A stretch of 64,000 nt of DNA from Sporosarcina pasteurii (GCF_041295575.1 NZ_CP160452.1:1364001-1428000); one strand, 5' to 3'; positions 29,228-38,470 are shown, numbered from the stretch's first letter. Notes: generated by a model not told the origin, from the sequence alone. A program made the numbers and translations.

Positions 29228-29288
29228 TGGTATACTGTGTAAGTCTAAAAAAATATGAGCTTAAGGGCAGCAATCTGCTGCTCTTTTT
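29228..29288 (+). promoter_or_regulatory. Extended -10 promoter followed by a short-leader terminator (attenuator)
   Basis: TGGTATACT at 29228-29236 is an extended -10, with a weak -35 TTCCCA at 29208-29213. The predicted start is near 29243. Only about 20 bases later a hairpin GGGCAGCA (29265-29272) / TGCTGCTC (29276-29283) with five T forms a terminator. The helicase ATG is 43 bases beyond it. A leader this short with a terminator implies regulated read-through. Confidence 0.5.
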
Positions 29289-29331
29289 ACTATTTATATA
29301 AGCAATTAAAGCGAATGAAAGGAAGGCATAT

Positions 29332-32300
29332 ATGCAAGTAAAAACGAATACGAATATCCGTGATACGATGCAATGTGCCCTCGATATTACGGCGAATGCG
29401 CGTAATGGAATGTTGAAATGGTTTAATAGTGAACAAGATTTATTTGCATCACAACAAAGTTTTCATGTATTTATCGAAAAGAGACCGGAAAATCGTCAGG
29501 GGAATATATCCTTTTCTATTTTCTTTGATCCAAATCAAAATGAAAATATAGCGAATCATTTAAACAATCGAGTTGCGGTGATGGATTGCGTCATTAAAAA
29601 TGAAGGCTTTTTAGCGACGGGTTTCCATGTTCGTGGTAAAAGGGAGCCTGTTGCAACTAATAGACGATTCAAAGCAAATTTAAAGTTTGTTTTGAATCGT
29701 CGAATGGCTGCTCAAATCCCCATAGAACTTTATACGGCACTGCGCGAATTGCCGATAGCAGATGAACGTTCGGAGTATGTGAAGAAAAGAATCGCGAGTT
29801 GGGAAGGGTATTTACGAATTCAAGAGTTGAATGCGGACGTAGAAGATGTAAATACGACATTTACTGCCCCGCGATTTAGTGAAGATTTTAGCAAAATACA
29901 AATTACTTGCCCTGGACTTCAAGGAAAAGCTTTGCGGGCGTTGAATGGATTTAGTGCGAATATAACTGGGCTTTCCGGAGATGTTGGCAATGTTATACAA
30001 GTGAAGCCTTCGAAAAAAATGGTTGAGATTGAATTAACGCCTACCTATAAAAATAGGGCAAGGCGACAGGATTTGAATATTCATTCATTTCGAGAAGTCA
30101 AATTCAGTAATTTTGCCGAATTAAGTCAAGTGCGCCGTCTCCGAAAAGGATTTAAAGATTTACAAGACGGATTAGCTGCGAATGCCAATTTAGAAAAAGT
30201 TCTTTTTGAAGAACGACCTGTTGTTAGGATTTCAAAAGAAAAGAAAGATCTAGTGTTTCATAATCGACTAAATAAGTTTCAGCGTGAAGCTGTGACGGGT
30301 GCGATGACAGCAAATGATTTATATGTCATCCAAGGCCCACCTGGAACGGGGAAAACGACAGTTATTTCCGAAATTTGTTACCAAAATGCGAAAGCAGGAC
30401 TGCGGACACTCGTTGCTTCACAGGCAAATTTAGCTGTAGATAATGCGCTTGGAAGACTGTTAGATGACCAAGATATTCGAATTTTACGTTACGGCCGTAC
30501 GGAAAGCATTGAAGAAGAAGGCAAGAAGTTTATTGAGGAAAACGTTGCACTGCATTGGAAAGAACAAACGATGCAAGCATTAAAACGAGAATTGCAGCAG
30601 CACAAAGAGAAATCGGAACAACTGAAACAGGATTGTTTAAATTATGAACAACAGTTGGCGACCTACAAAGACGCGAATAAATTTATTGAAGCGAAAATTA
30701 TCGAAAAAGAACAAGTGCAAGTTGAACATGAAGCGCTCTTATCAACGTTGGAACAATTAAACAAAGTAGAAATTAGTTTGAACGAAGAACTAGAAAAGTT
30801 GGTGGAAGAACAGCAACATCTAGAAAAAAATCGCCAGCAGTTACAAGAAAAGGTTGAACGACTAGAAGAACAAATTCAGTTGCATGAAATGCATGCAGAA
30901 GAAAAAGCGATAATGGAAATTGTTGAAAATGAAATCATTGAAGTTCAACAAAAAATTGACTATAGGACAATGCATGAGCAACAATTTCAGCTAGAGCAAG
31001 AATTGGTTTTATTACAAGAAGAGAAATCTTCAAATGATGAACGGTTACAGCAATTTGAACAATTTCTAGAAGAGTCAATGTTTATCTTAAAATTGGATGA
31101 CTTTCAAAAATGCTTGTTAAAGTTTCGAATCGATGTGCCATCTGTGACGCATACAAAAATAACAGAATTACAGCATCTGATTTTGAAAATAAAAGAAAGT
31201 TTATCAAGAAATACATATGATGTCTGGAATTCACTTGAACAACGTTTGGATAAAGCCATTCCTATGCTAGAAAATATCTTGCGGGAACAAGGCTTTTTAA
31301 CGCAAGCCGGTCAAAGAACATTTCAAGGACAAAATCGTTCACCAGAAGAAGTTCATGCATTTTTAGATCGAATGGGACGTTTCTTAGTTGCACCGCAAAT
31401 GAAACAGCTTCTAGTAACGAGAAACTACTCCGCTGAAAAATATGATGCTTTAGAGAAATTAGCTTCTGCCTATACATTTTTAAAACAACAAAAACAACAC
31501 GCTCGCATGCAGTATGCGTATATTGAACAACAAAAAACAATGATTGAACAATCGAAACAACTTTTTAAAATGATAAAAAAAGAAACAATCGAAGCGGTTA
31601 ATCGTTCAACGAATGAAGTAATGAAACGTTTGGAAATGATTGCTGAAAAATCAACTGAATTGCTAGCGAAGCAAGCTGAGTTAAAAGAACAGTATGAAGC
31701 TTTACCAAAACAAAATTTGATCACGAAGCATTCTATTGCAGAATTAATTGAGTCACTCGAACAGCTAAAAGAGCGCTCATCGGCATACAAACAAAAGCGA
31801 CAAGCCTATCATGCGTATCAATCAGAATTTGAAAACAACCAAAAGACGGTTATTGAACTGACCGAAGCTATTGTTAAAAATACGGATATGCAAGAGGAAA
31901 AGCAACAAGGAATCGAGCAAATCAAGGAAAAGTTGATTCAAAATGAGAGCAGTCGAACTGCACTACAAGATGTTTTGCAATCCGAGCCAGAAAAAGAACA
32001 AGAATTGATTTTGAAAAATCTGGAAGACTGTAAAGAGAAAATCGAAGCAATAAAAGTCGAACAAGAACAGCTGCCCATGAAAGAAGCTTTGCAACAACAA
32101 TGGCTTTCGATGTTAGAAAATGCAACGGACTATGACTTAGACGAAATTAAAAAACTTTATATTCAACATGCGAACGTCATTGGAACAACTTGTGTTGCCT
32201 CGGCAAGACGAGATTTTATGGAAGATTATCCAACTTTTGACGTAGTCATTATTGACGAAGTGTCGAAAGCTACACCTCCTGAATTACTATTACCGATGCT

Positions 32301-33189
32301 GAAAGGGAAGAAAATTATTTTAGTAGGCGACCATCACCAATTACCGCCACTAATGGGGCAAGAAACGCTTGAAGAATTTCTTGAGGAAAGTACGGATGCT
32401 AAGGAAAAGAAAGAGCTTGAACAATTATTAAAAGAATCATTATTTGAGCGGTTGTTTAGAACATTGCCAAAGCAAAATAAAACGATGCTTGGCATTCAAT
32501 ATCGAATGCACGAAAAAATAATGGACACAATCACGCCATTTTACAAAGAAGGCGACTATGCCTTACAATGCGGCCTAGAAAACTCAGATGTGGATAGGGA
32601 TCATTTACTAGAATCGCGTCATTATAATCGTAACAAACATCTCTTATGGTTTGATGTTCCGAATGAAAAACCGTTTTTTGAAGACCGTGTAAAAGGTGGG
32701 ACAAGTCGCTTTAATGAAGCGGAACTATCCATGATTCGTACGTTATTAACCGATTTAAATGAAGCAACTAATGAAGCAATTCAAGCGGGTAGAATAAAAT
32801 CGGGTGCGAAGAAAAATGTCGGTGTAATTAGTTTTTATGGTGAACAAGTGAAAAGAATTGATCTTTTAATTCATCATGAATTAAATTTACCTCATCTACA
32901 TTGCAGAACCGGTTCCGTTGACAAATTTCAAGGGATGGAAATGGATGTCATTATTTTAAGTTTCGTTCGAAATCATGATCATCCAGGTGGAGATATCGGT
33001 TTCGCGAAAGATTACCGACGCTTAAATGTTGCCTTATCACGTGCCAGGGAATTACTGATGATTGTCGGAAGTGCAGATATGTTTACAAAACGTCCGAAGA
33101 ATTTGCATACGCGAAAGATGTTTGAGCGGTTACTCAATCATGTACAGGAACAAGAAGGGTATAAGCAATTACAGACAGAGGTGAACTGA
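29332..33189 (+). CDS. Large superfamily 1 (Dna2/Nam7/UPF1-like) helicase with long coiled-coil insertion
   Basis: 1285 residues. The N-terminal 320 residues are a region I do not recognise. Walker A VIQGPPGTGKTT lies near residue 333. A very long K/E/Q-rich coiled coil (about 410-930) splits the helicase core. Walker B VVIIDEVSKATPPELLLP is near 970, GDHHQLPP near 1003, QYRMHE near 1058, the motif V region SVDKFQGMEMDVIILSF near 1195, and motif VI RRLNVALSRARELLMIVG near 1228. All SF1B motifs look intact. The coiled-coil insertion recalls nucleases and SMC-type spacers, but no nuclease domain is seen. Four bases later comes a winged-helix protein, likely a functional partner. Possible roles are nucleic-acid repair, RNA processing or defence; none is shown. 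Confidence 0.85.
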   Translation: MQVKTNTNIRDTMQCALDITANARNGMLKWFNSEQDLFASQQSFHVFIEKRPENRQGNISFSIFFDPNQNENIANHLNNRVAVMDCVIKNEGFLATGFHVRGKREPVATNRRFKANLKFVLNRRMAAQIPIELYTALRELPIADERSEYVKKRIASWEGYLRIQELNADVEDVNTTFTAPRFSEDFSKIQITCPGLQGKALRALNGFSANITGLSGDVGNVIQVKPSKKMVEIELTPTYKNRARRQDLNIHSFREVKFSNFAELSQVRRLRKGFKDLQDGLAANANLEKVLFEERPVVRISKEKKDLVFHNRLNKFQREAVTGAMTANDLYVIQGPPGTGKTTVISEICYQNAKAGLRTLVASQANLAVDNALGRLLDDQDIRILRYGRTESIEEEGKKFIEENVALHWKEQTMQALKRELQQHKEKSEQLKQDCLNYEQQLATYKDANKFIEAKIIEKEQVQVEHEALLSTLEQLNKVEISLNEELEKLVEEQQHLEKNRQQLQEKVERLEEQIQLHEMHAEEKAIMEIVENEIIEVQQKIDYRTMHEQQFQLEQELVLLQEEKSSNDERLQQFEQFLEESMFILKLDDFQKCLLKFRIDVPSVTHTKITELQHLILKIKESLSRNTYDVWNSLEQRLDKAIPMLENILREQGFLTQAGQRTFQGQNRSPEEVHAFLDRMGRFLVAPQMKQLLVTRNYSAEKYDALEKLASAYTFLKQQKQHARMQYAYIEQQKTMIEQSKQLFKMIKKETIEAVNRSTNEVMKRLEMIAEKSTELLAKQAELKEQYEALPKQNLITKHSIAELIESLEQLKERSSAYKQKRQAYHAYQSEFENNQKTVIELTEAIVKNTDMQEEKQQGIEQIKEKLIQNESSRTALQDVLQSEPEKEQELILKNLEDCKEKIEAIKVEQEQLPMKEALQQQWLSMLENATDYDLDEIKKLYIQHANVIGTTCVASARRDFMEDYPTFDVVIIDEVSKATPPELLLPMLKGKKIILVGDHHQLPPLMGQETLEEFLEESTDAKEKKELEQLLKESLFERLFRTLPKQNKTMLGIQYRMHEKIMDTITPFYKEGDYALQCGLENSDVDRDHLLESRHYNRNKHLLWFDVPNEKPFFEDRVKGGTSRFNEAELSMIRTLLTDLNEATNEAIQAGRIKSGAKKNVGVISFYGEQVKRIDLLIHHELNLPHLHCRTGSVDKFQGMEMDVIILSFVRNHDHPGGDIGFAKDYRRLNVALSRARELLMIVGSADMFTKRPKNLHTRKMFERLLNHVQEQEGYKQLQTEVN

Positions 33190-33193
33190 TTAG

Positions 33194-33955
33194 ATGAACG
33201 AATTGAAAAATCGCTTAACGAGAGAGCTCCAGCAAGACCTTCAAGTGAAAATTCTACATTCTCAATACTGGAATTTGCCGATTCACCCATTGAAAGTTGA
33301 TTTTGAGACAGTGCGCCAGACGAAAATGGATGTTTTAATGAAAATGTTGCTGATCGCTTTTCGGGAGTCTGATTTTAAAGATATCAATCAGTTAAGTGAT
33401 GTTCTTTTAGTAGAGCCGCTTTTCATTCAAAACATCGTAAATAAAATGCTACGGGCGGGTCTGATTGAAAAGCGTGAACAAATTTTTACGTTGACAAATA
33501 AAGGAGTTGAACAGTTAAAAACAGAGACCTTCGTCGAGCAACCGGAAAATTGTACAGAAAAACTTTTATATAGTCCGTGTCATGGAATGGTTTTGCAGGG
33601 GGAGCTTGAAGATCCTAATCATGAACAATTCGATGAGTATCGTTTATATGATCATTATTCGGATTGGGATGTTGATATTCTTGAAATAAGTATCATTCAT
33701 AAGTCACTACAAGGATTTCTTCCTGTAGAAGAAACGCCACATGTCCAAACAGTGATTGCTGAAATTAATTCGGTTGCACCGCTCGCGATTGATTTTTTAC
33801 CTTGTCTAGAATTTCAACTTTACAATCAGGAGAAAGACATTTTTTACGCACGTATCTGGAATACATTATTGGCCGAGTGGGATGAAACACTCGAAGGGCA
33901 AATTAATGCACACGACCGACAAGAATGGCGTGAAAAATATAAAGGGAAGATTTGA
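33194..33955 (+). CDS. Winged-helix-like partner of the helicase, function unknown
   Basis: 253 residues, starting four bases after the helicase stop, so surely cotranscribed. Residues about 40-110 look like a winged helix: two helices, a recognition-type segment FIQNIVNKMLRAGLIEK and a beta wing REQIFTLTNKGVEQLK. The C-terminal half is acidic and unrecognised (SPCHGMVLQGELED, then DWDVDILEIS). It may recruit the helicase to DNA or act as its regulator. A terminator follows, making a two-gene unit. Confidence 0.72.
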   Translation: MNELKNRLTRELQQDLQVKILHSQYWNLPIHPLKVDFETVRQTKMDVLMKMLLIAFRESDFKDINQLSDVLLVEPLFIQNIVNKMLRAGLIEKREQIFTLTNKGVEQLKTETFVEQPENCTEKLLYSPCHGMVLQGELEDPNHEQFDEYRLYDHYSDWDVDILEISIIHKSLQGFLPVEETPHVQTVIAEINSVAPLAIDFLPCLEFQLYNQEKDIFYARIWNTLLAEWDETLEGQINAHDRQEWREKYKGKI

Positions 33956-34020
33956 TCAGACATCCGAAATCATTTTCTAGCAACCTGTAAATCATCTATT
34001 GGGATAATATATTTAATGAA

Positions 34021-34056
34021 AAAATCGCTATTCGCAAAAGAATGGCGATTTTTTAT
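34021..34056 (+). terminator. Terminator of the helicase operon
   Basis: AAAATCGCTATTC (34021-34033) pairs with GAATGGCGATTTT (34040-34052), then a T run. Confidence 0.85.
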
Positions 34057-34201
34057 TCGTTACCAAGTTGATCTATCATACTACTTTCATTCGATTAGCA
34101 ATAGGCACTATAAATTAAAAAAAGTTCATCATATTGTTTTAGATACCAATCACCGATTACCACTTCTCGCAATATAATAAAAAAATAAGAGGTGTTATGC
34201 T

Positions 34202-34837
34202 GTGGTGATTTGGATAGCGATTTTAGCTTTTGCAATTTCGTCTAGTATTGATAATTTAGGTGTCGGTATGTCATATGGGATTCAGAAAGTACAAATTAGT
34301 GCAAAACAAAATCTGTTAATTGCTACAATTTGTTTTTTGTTTAGCATGGGGGGCATTTACCTTGGCATTTGGATTTTCACAATTATCCCAGGTATGCTAC
34401 CAGTCATTTTGGGTGCTGTTTTGTTATTTATCATTGGGATTCGTATCATTCTTTTAGCGAAGCCTAAGCATCATGAACAGCCCGAAGTGAATGAACAAGA
34501 AACAGGGCTTAAAGGGATTTTAAAAAACCCTGAAGTTGTTGGGGATAGTGGGGGCAAAAGTATTGGCTGGATAGAATCGATTGTTCTTGGGGTTGCGTTA
34601 TCTGCCAACGCATTGACGAATGGGATTGGTGCAGGGCTTATCGGGTTGTCTCCTTTAGCCATATCGATCACAGCTGCTATCGGAAGTTTTTTTAGTGTTT
34701 GGATTGGTGTGAAAATAGGTAGCAAAGTAGCTGACATACGTATTGGTGCATTTACGCTTGGACAATTCGGTACGTTATTAAGTGGTGTTATTTTGTTGGT
34801 TATTGCAGTTGTTGCTTTTTCAAATATTTACAATTAA
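34202..34837 (+). CDS. ytaF: Sporulation membrane protein YtaF (MntP-like family)
   Basis: 211 residues in six hydrophobic helices arranged as two similar halves: FAISSSIDNLGVGMSYGI at the start and VLGVALSANALTNGIGAG in the second half. This is the duplicated DUF204/MntP-like layout with acidic or polar residues in helix 1. The central loop ILKNPEVVGDSGG is typical of YtaF. It is known from spore-forming Bacillales; transport of a cation is inferred from the MntP relation. GTG 34202 is preceded by AAGAGGTG. The gene stands alone between two terminators. Confidence 0.85.
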   Translation: MVIWIAILAFAISSSIDNLGVGMSYGIQKVQISAKQNLLIATICFLFSMGGIYLGIWIFTIIPGMLPVILGAVLLFIIGIRIILLAKPKHHEQPEVNEQETGLKGILKNPEVVGDSGGKSIGWIESIVLGVALSANALTNGIGAGLIGLSPLAISITAAIGSFFSVWIGVKIGSKVADIRIGAFTLGQFGTLLSGVILLVIAVVAFSNIYN

Positions 34838-34880
34838 ACAAGAGGATTCAACCAGGATAATAATAGAGGTAAAACAAAAC

Positions 34881-34926
34881 ATAAGCGAACCATTCCTTCA
34901 AATAAGAATGGTTCGCTTATTTATTT
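34881..34926. terminator. Terminator between ytaF and yunC
   Basis: Perfect 15-bp stem (34881-34895 with 34906-34920) followed by a T-rich run. It lies between convergent genes. Confidence 0.88.
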
Positions 34927-34969
34927 TTTCTGAACAAATGCTTATAGAGTAAATTGTAATACATTCTAC

Positions 34970-35272
34970 TTAAATCATAGCAAGCAATGCATCCCGACCA
35001 ATGGTTCCTTTTGTAATGCCAAGGTTCTCGGCTTCATACGTGACAGATTCTAGTGGTGCTTCTAGCAACTCTTCAATCGTTTTCACACCGACAGCCCGAC
35101 CAGCAATTACTTTCCGATCTTTTAATTTTTCATTTAATAAAGCGACGTCAAGTGCGCCACACATAATATAGCCGATTTCATTCGTAATCATAAGCAGGTT
35201 CGTTTTTGGTAATTCCACAGAGATGCTTAGAAATGTGTGGTCTGCAATCGTAATAGGTTGTAAACTAATCAT
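34970..35272 (-). CDS. yunC: YunC/DUF1805-family protein
   Basis: 100-residue cytoplasmic protein. The family pattern is visible: LPKTNLLMITNEIGYIMCGALDVALLNEKL and then GRAVGVKTIEELLEAPLESVT, ending GITKGTIGRDALLAMI. DUF1805 proteins form a small alpha/beta fold of unknown role. AGGAGTGATAAA precedes the ATG. It is divergent from the phosphatase gene. Confidence 0.87.
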   Translation of the reverse strand: MISLQPITIADHTFLSISVELPKTNLLMITNEIGYIMCGALDVALLNEKLKDRKVIAGRAVGVKTIEELLEAPLESVTYEAENLGITKGTIGRDALLAMI

Positions 35273-35409
35273 TTTATCACTCCTCTTATCTTCTACTTAC
35301 ACATTATGTAGAAAGAAGCGAAAGCGTGTCATTTGCTGCCAGAGGTTGGAGAGATAGCTTAATATGATACACTAACTATACACTTCAATAAAAGAAAGGG
35401 AGATAGTTC

Positions 35410-35877
35410 ATGATTCAAGTTTTATTTGTCTGTCTTGGAAATATTTGTCGTTCACCCATGGCAGAAGCGGTTTTTCGACAGCAAATTAAAGAAGAAAACT
35501 TAGAAGATAAAATCACCGTAGATTCTGCTGGCACAAGTAATTGGCATATTGGGAAACGTCCCCATGAAGGGACATTAGCGAAACTTGAAGAATTAAATAT
35601 TCCTGCAGAAGGAATGGTAGGGCGTCAACTTGCTGTAGAGGACTTAGAGAAATTCGATTATATTGTGGGAATGGATGAGAGTAATATTAGAAATATCCGG
35701 TCGATGTTGGATGAGCCAGAGCATCCCAAAATCTTCCGCTTCCTCGATTTAACAGACCATCATAAAGATGTGCCTGATCCATATTACACAGGAGATTTTG
35801 ATGAAACTTACGAGCTAGTGAAAGAAGGTTGTCAAGCTTTATTGGAAAAGATAAAAGAAGAGCATCAACTGGCCTGA
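35410..35877 (+). CDS. Low-molecular-weight protein-tyrosine phosphatase
   Basis: 155 residues. The phosphate-binding loop CLGNICRS (Cys8, Arg14) is at the N-terminus and the general-acid motif VPDPYY is near residue 120, so the site is complete. The family removes phosphate from tyrosine or arginine residues in Gram-positives; which one is not decided here. AAGGGAGA precedes the ATG. Confidence 0.93.
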   Translation: MIQVLFVCLGNICRSPMAEAVFRQQIKEENLEDKITVDSAGTSNWHIGKRPHEGTLAKLEELNIPAEGMVGRQLAVEDLEKFDYIVGMDESNIRNIRSMLDEPEHPKIFRFLDLTDHHKDVPDPYYTGDFDETYELVKEGCQALLEKIKEEHQLA

Positions 35878-35931
35878 GGTTGGATTCAGTAACCGAAATA
35901 AATGACAATAGTCAAGGACGGCGTTTAGCGG

Positions 35932-36129
35932 ATGAAGAAAGCAGTTATGATTCTTTTATTGATGATATTAATGGGGTGTCAGTCACAATCGGAATTTATT
36001 TATTGGACAGATGTAACGGAAAATCAAATTCAACGTTTAAATGATGCAAAATTAAAGTATGAAGTACGGGACGGACAGGTTTGGATTAAGGAGTCCGACA
36101 TGTTTAAGGTAGTTACCTGTTGTTCTTAA
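35932..36129 (+). CDS. Small putative lipoprotein
   Basis: 65 residues. The N-terminal hydrophobic segment ends in a lipobox-like LMGC (Cys15), followed by a short domain YWTDVTENQIQRLNDAKLKYE that recalls the small alpha/beta modules of YscJ/FliF proteins. The ribosome site AAGGACGG is about ten bases upstream and only moderate. It starts 55 bases after the phosphatase stop and may share its transcript. It also carries a C-terminal Cys pair (TCCS). Confidence 0.6.
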   Translation: MKKAVMILLLMILMGCQSQSEFIYWTDVTENQIQRLNDAKLKYEVRDGQVWIKESDMFKVVTCCS

Positions 36130-36139
36130 GCTGTAATAA

Positions 36140-36176
36140 ATAAAGGAGCTAAAACCAATATGGTTATAGCTCCTTT
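36140..36176. terminator. Terminator between the lipoprotein gene and metQ
   Basis: AAAGGAGCTA near 36140 pairs with TAGCTCCTTT near 36165-36174, with a second inner pairing ACC/GGT. T runs on both strands suit the convergent genes. Confidence 0.8.
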
Positions 36177-36181
36177 TATCA

Positions 36182-37006
36182 TCATTCAGATGCAGTCATA
36201 TAAGTGTCTGAAAAGTTTTCCTCGATAAATTTAGCAATTTCAGGTCCTGCCATATGTTTCGCAAGTTTTTGGATTGCTTCGTCATTCGCATTGTCTTCAC
36301 GTGCGACGACTACGATTGGGAAGTCTGATTCACCTTCATCAATTAATGAATCATTTTTAGGTGTTAATCCAAGTGGCTCTGCGTAAGCAGGAAGCATAGT
36401 GACTAAGTCAACATCGTCAATTGTACGGGCAAGCATAAGTAGGTCAACTTCTGTAATTTTAAGGTTTTTTGGATTATCTACAATGTCTTTTTGCGTTGCT
36501 GTTAATCCAACATCCTCTTTTAGCGTGATAAGACCGCCTTTTTCAAGCAATAATAAAGCACGCGCCAAGTTAGAAGAATCGTTTGGCACTGCAACTTCGG
36601 CGCCTTCAGGTAATTCATCAACATGATTGTATTTATTCGAATAAGCGCCTAGCATGGCATGATAAACAGGTTGTACAACGACAAGGTTTGCATTATGGGC
36701 TTCATTAAACTGCTCCATATATGGTGGATGCTGGAAAAAGTTTGCATCGACTTCTTTATCTTTTAGTGCTTGGTTTGGCTGTACGTTATCTCCTAAAATC
36801 ACAATTTCCATATCGACACCGTCTTCTTTTAGTGCAGGTTTAACCGCTTCTAACATATCCGTCATTGGCGGAATCAGGGAAGCAACTTTAATCTTGACAA
36901 CGTCATCTGATGCAGCCCCGTCCGTAGTTTCGTTTGTCTCTTTTGCTGAGTTACATGCTGCAAGAAACAACATTGTGGCAAATAATATTGTGAGTAATCT
37001 TTTCAT
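36182..37006 (-). CDS. metQ: Methionine ABC transporter substrate-binding lipoprotein
   Basis: NlpA/MetQ-family lipoprotein of 274 residues. Signal peptide with lipobox LAAC (Cys18), then KIKVASLIPPMTDMLEAVKP. Typical MetQ text follows: KDKEVDANFFQHPPYMEQFN near residue 83 and VPNDSSNLARALLLLEKGGLI near 140. It captures methionine (or another substrate of the family) outside the membrane for MetNI. It is the third gene of metN-metI-metQ. Confidence 0.92.
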   Translation of the reverse strand: MKRLLTILFATMLFLAACNSAKETNETTDGAASDDVVKIKVASLIPPMTDMLEAVKPALKEDGVDMEIVILGDNVQPNQALKDKEVDANFFQHPPYMEQFNEAHNANLVVVQPVYHAMLGAYSNKYNHVDELPEGAEVAVPNDSSNLARALLLLEKGGLITLKEDVGLTATQKDIVDNPKNLKITEVDLLMLARTIDDVDLVTMLPAYAEPLGLTPKNDSLIDEGESDFPIVVVAREDNANDEAIQKLAKHMAGPEIAKFIEENFSDTYMTASE

Positions 37007-37021
37007 TTTAATAGCTCCTTT

Positions 37022-37684
37022 TTAAGAACGTTTATCTAGTTTTTTAGAGACTGTCGTGCCTGTAACTTGAATGATTTGAACAAGAATAACCATCATGATA
37101 ATGGTAAAAGTCATTAATTCCGTCTCAAATCGTTGGTAACCGTATCGAATGGCGAAATCTCCAACGCCTCCTCCACCTACTATCCCCATTACTGTAGAAT
37201 AAGAGACAAAACTTATTGTAGCAGTCGTTAGACCGAAAATGAGGCCTGAACGTGCTTCTCGGTATAGAAATTTGAAGATAATTTGCGTTTTCGTAGCACC
37301 CATTGAAATTGCGGCTTCGATGATCCCTTTAGGTACGTCTAGTAGAGATTGTTCAACCAGTCTTGCATAATAAGCAATAGCAATAATGGACAGTGGAACC
37401 GTCGCAGCAGTCGTACCAATTGCTGTTCCAACAACTAATCGTGTAAAAGGGATTAAAAAGACGACAAGCAGTAAAAATGGAAATGAACGTACAATATTGA
37501 CAAAGGTATCTAAAATTGAAAATAGCAATTTATTCTCATATAAATTTCCTTTCCTACTTAAATACAAGTACGTTCCGAGCGGCAAACCGATGAGTATGGC
37601 GGCAAGAATTGAAATGCCGACCATAATAAACGTTTGCCAAATCGCAAGCCAAATTTCTGGTTGGTAAGCGATGATTTTCTCCAT
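37022..37684 (-). CDS. metI: Methionine ABC transporter permease
   Basis: 220-residue membrane protein with five or six helices and the coupling loop EAAISMGATKTQIIFKFLYREAR characteristic of MetI. Its ATG overlaps the metN stop by one base, and metQ follows 15 bases after its stop. Confidence 0.94.
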   Translation of the reverse strand: MEKIIAYQPEIWLAIWQTFIMVGISILAAILIGLPLGTYLYLSRKGNLYENKLLFSILDTFVNIVRSFPFLLLVVFLIPFTRLVVGTAIGTTAATVPLSIIAIAYYARLVEQSLLDVPKGIIEAAISMGATKTQIIFKFLYREARSGLIFGLTTATISFVSYSTVMGIVGGGGVGDFAIRYGYQRFETELMTFTIIMMVILVQIIQVTGTTVSKKLDKRS

Positions 37685-38421
37685 TATTTCTTCACCACCG
37701 CTAATTTTCTTAAATCTTCTATGTATTGGTCCTCTTTTTGTATAATGCCTTCGGGTTGAATCGCAAAACTGTCAATGAGTTGTCCATTTTTCATAATGGA
37801 GACTCGTTCACAAATGCTTTTTATGACATCCATTCCATGCGTAACGATAACAATCGTGACACCTAATGTTTGATTAATATGGTGTAGTACTTGAAGTACT
37901 TCTAGCGTCGTTTCCGGATCGAGTGATGAAGTTGGTTCGTCACATAAGAGAACAGCAGGGTGATTCGCTAATGCACGCGCAATGGCAACTCTTTGTTTTT
38001 GACCTCCGCTTAATTCAGCGGGATAAGCATCGTGTTTATCAGCAATGCCTACAAATTGCAGACATTCCTTTACGCGTTTCTTTCTTTCGGTTTTTTTGAC
38101 GCCAACTAGTTCAAGTGGCATTTCTACATTTTCAGCAACAGTACGATTGAGGACTAATTGAAATTGTTGGAAAATCATCCCGATACGCTGTCTCGCTTTA
38201 CGTAATTCATGAACCGTGAGTGAAGTTAAGTTTTGGTCACCTACACGTACTGTCCCTTTATCGGGTCTCTCTAAAAGATTCATCATTCGAATTAATGTAG
38301 ATTTCCCAGCACCACTTGTTCCAACAATGCCATGAATTTCTCCTTTAAGAATTGTTAACGATAAAGGACGGACAGCTTTAATGTCCCCGAATGATTTCTC
38401 AACATCTATAAGCTCAATCAT
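37684..38421 (-). CDS. metN: Methionine ABC transporter ATP-binding protein, short form
   Basis: ATPase of 245 residues with Walker A GTSGAGKST near residue 36, Q-loop MIFQQFQL, signature LSGGQKQRVAIARAL near 140, and Walker B VLLCDEPTSSLDP near 160. Most MetN proteins have about 340 residues and end in a methionine-sensing NIL/ACT-like domain. This one stops after the nucleotide-binding domain, so substrate feedback through that domain is absent. ATG 38421 is chosen because AAAGGAG lies nine bases upstream; the frame is open from 38448. No SAM riboswitch or T-box is visible upstream. Confidence 0.9.
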   Translation of the reverse strand: MIELIDVEKSFGDIKAVRPLSLTILKGEIHGIVGTSGAGKSTLIRMMNLLERPDKGTVRVGDQNLTSLTVHELRKARQRIGMIFQQFQLVLNRTVAENVEMPLELVGVKKTERKKRVKECLQFVGIADKHDAYPAELSGGQKQRVAIARALANHPAVLLCDEPTSSLDPETTLEVLQVLHHINQTLGVTIVIVTHGMDVIKSICERVSIMKNGQLIDSFAIQPEGIIQKEDQYIEDLRKLAVVKK

Positions 38422-38445
38422 CTTTAAAATCTCCTTTCTACCACC

Positions 38446-38470
38446 CAATACTATACCACGAAAAGTATTG
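38446..38470 (-). promoter_or_regulatory. metNIQ promoter with overlapping inverted repeat
   Basis: On the minus strand an extended -10 TGGTATAGT (38450-38458) stands close to the gene. It is embedded in a perfect inverted repeat CAATACT (38446-38452) / AGTATTG (38464-38470) with an 11-base spacer. The arrangement looks like a repressor operator. The leader would be about 22 bases, too short for a riboswitch. Confidence 0.5.
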
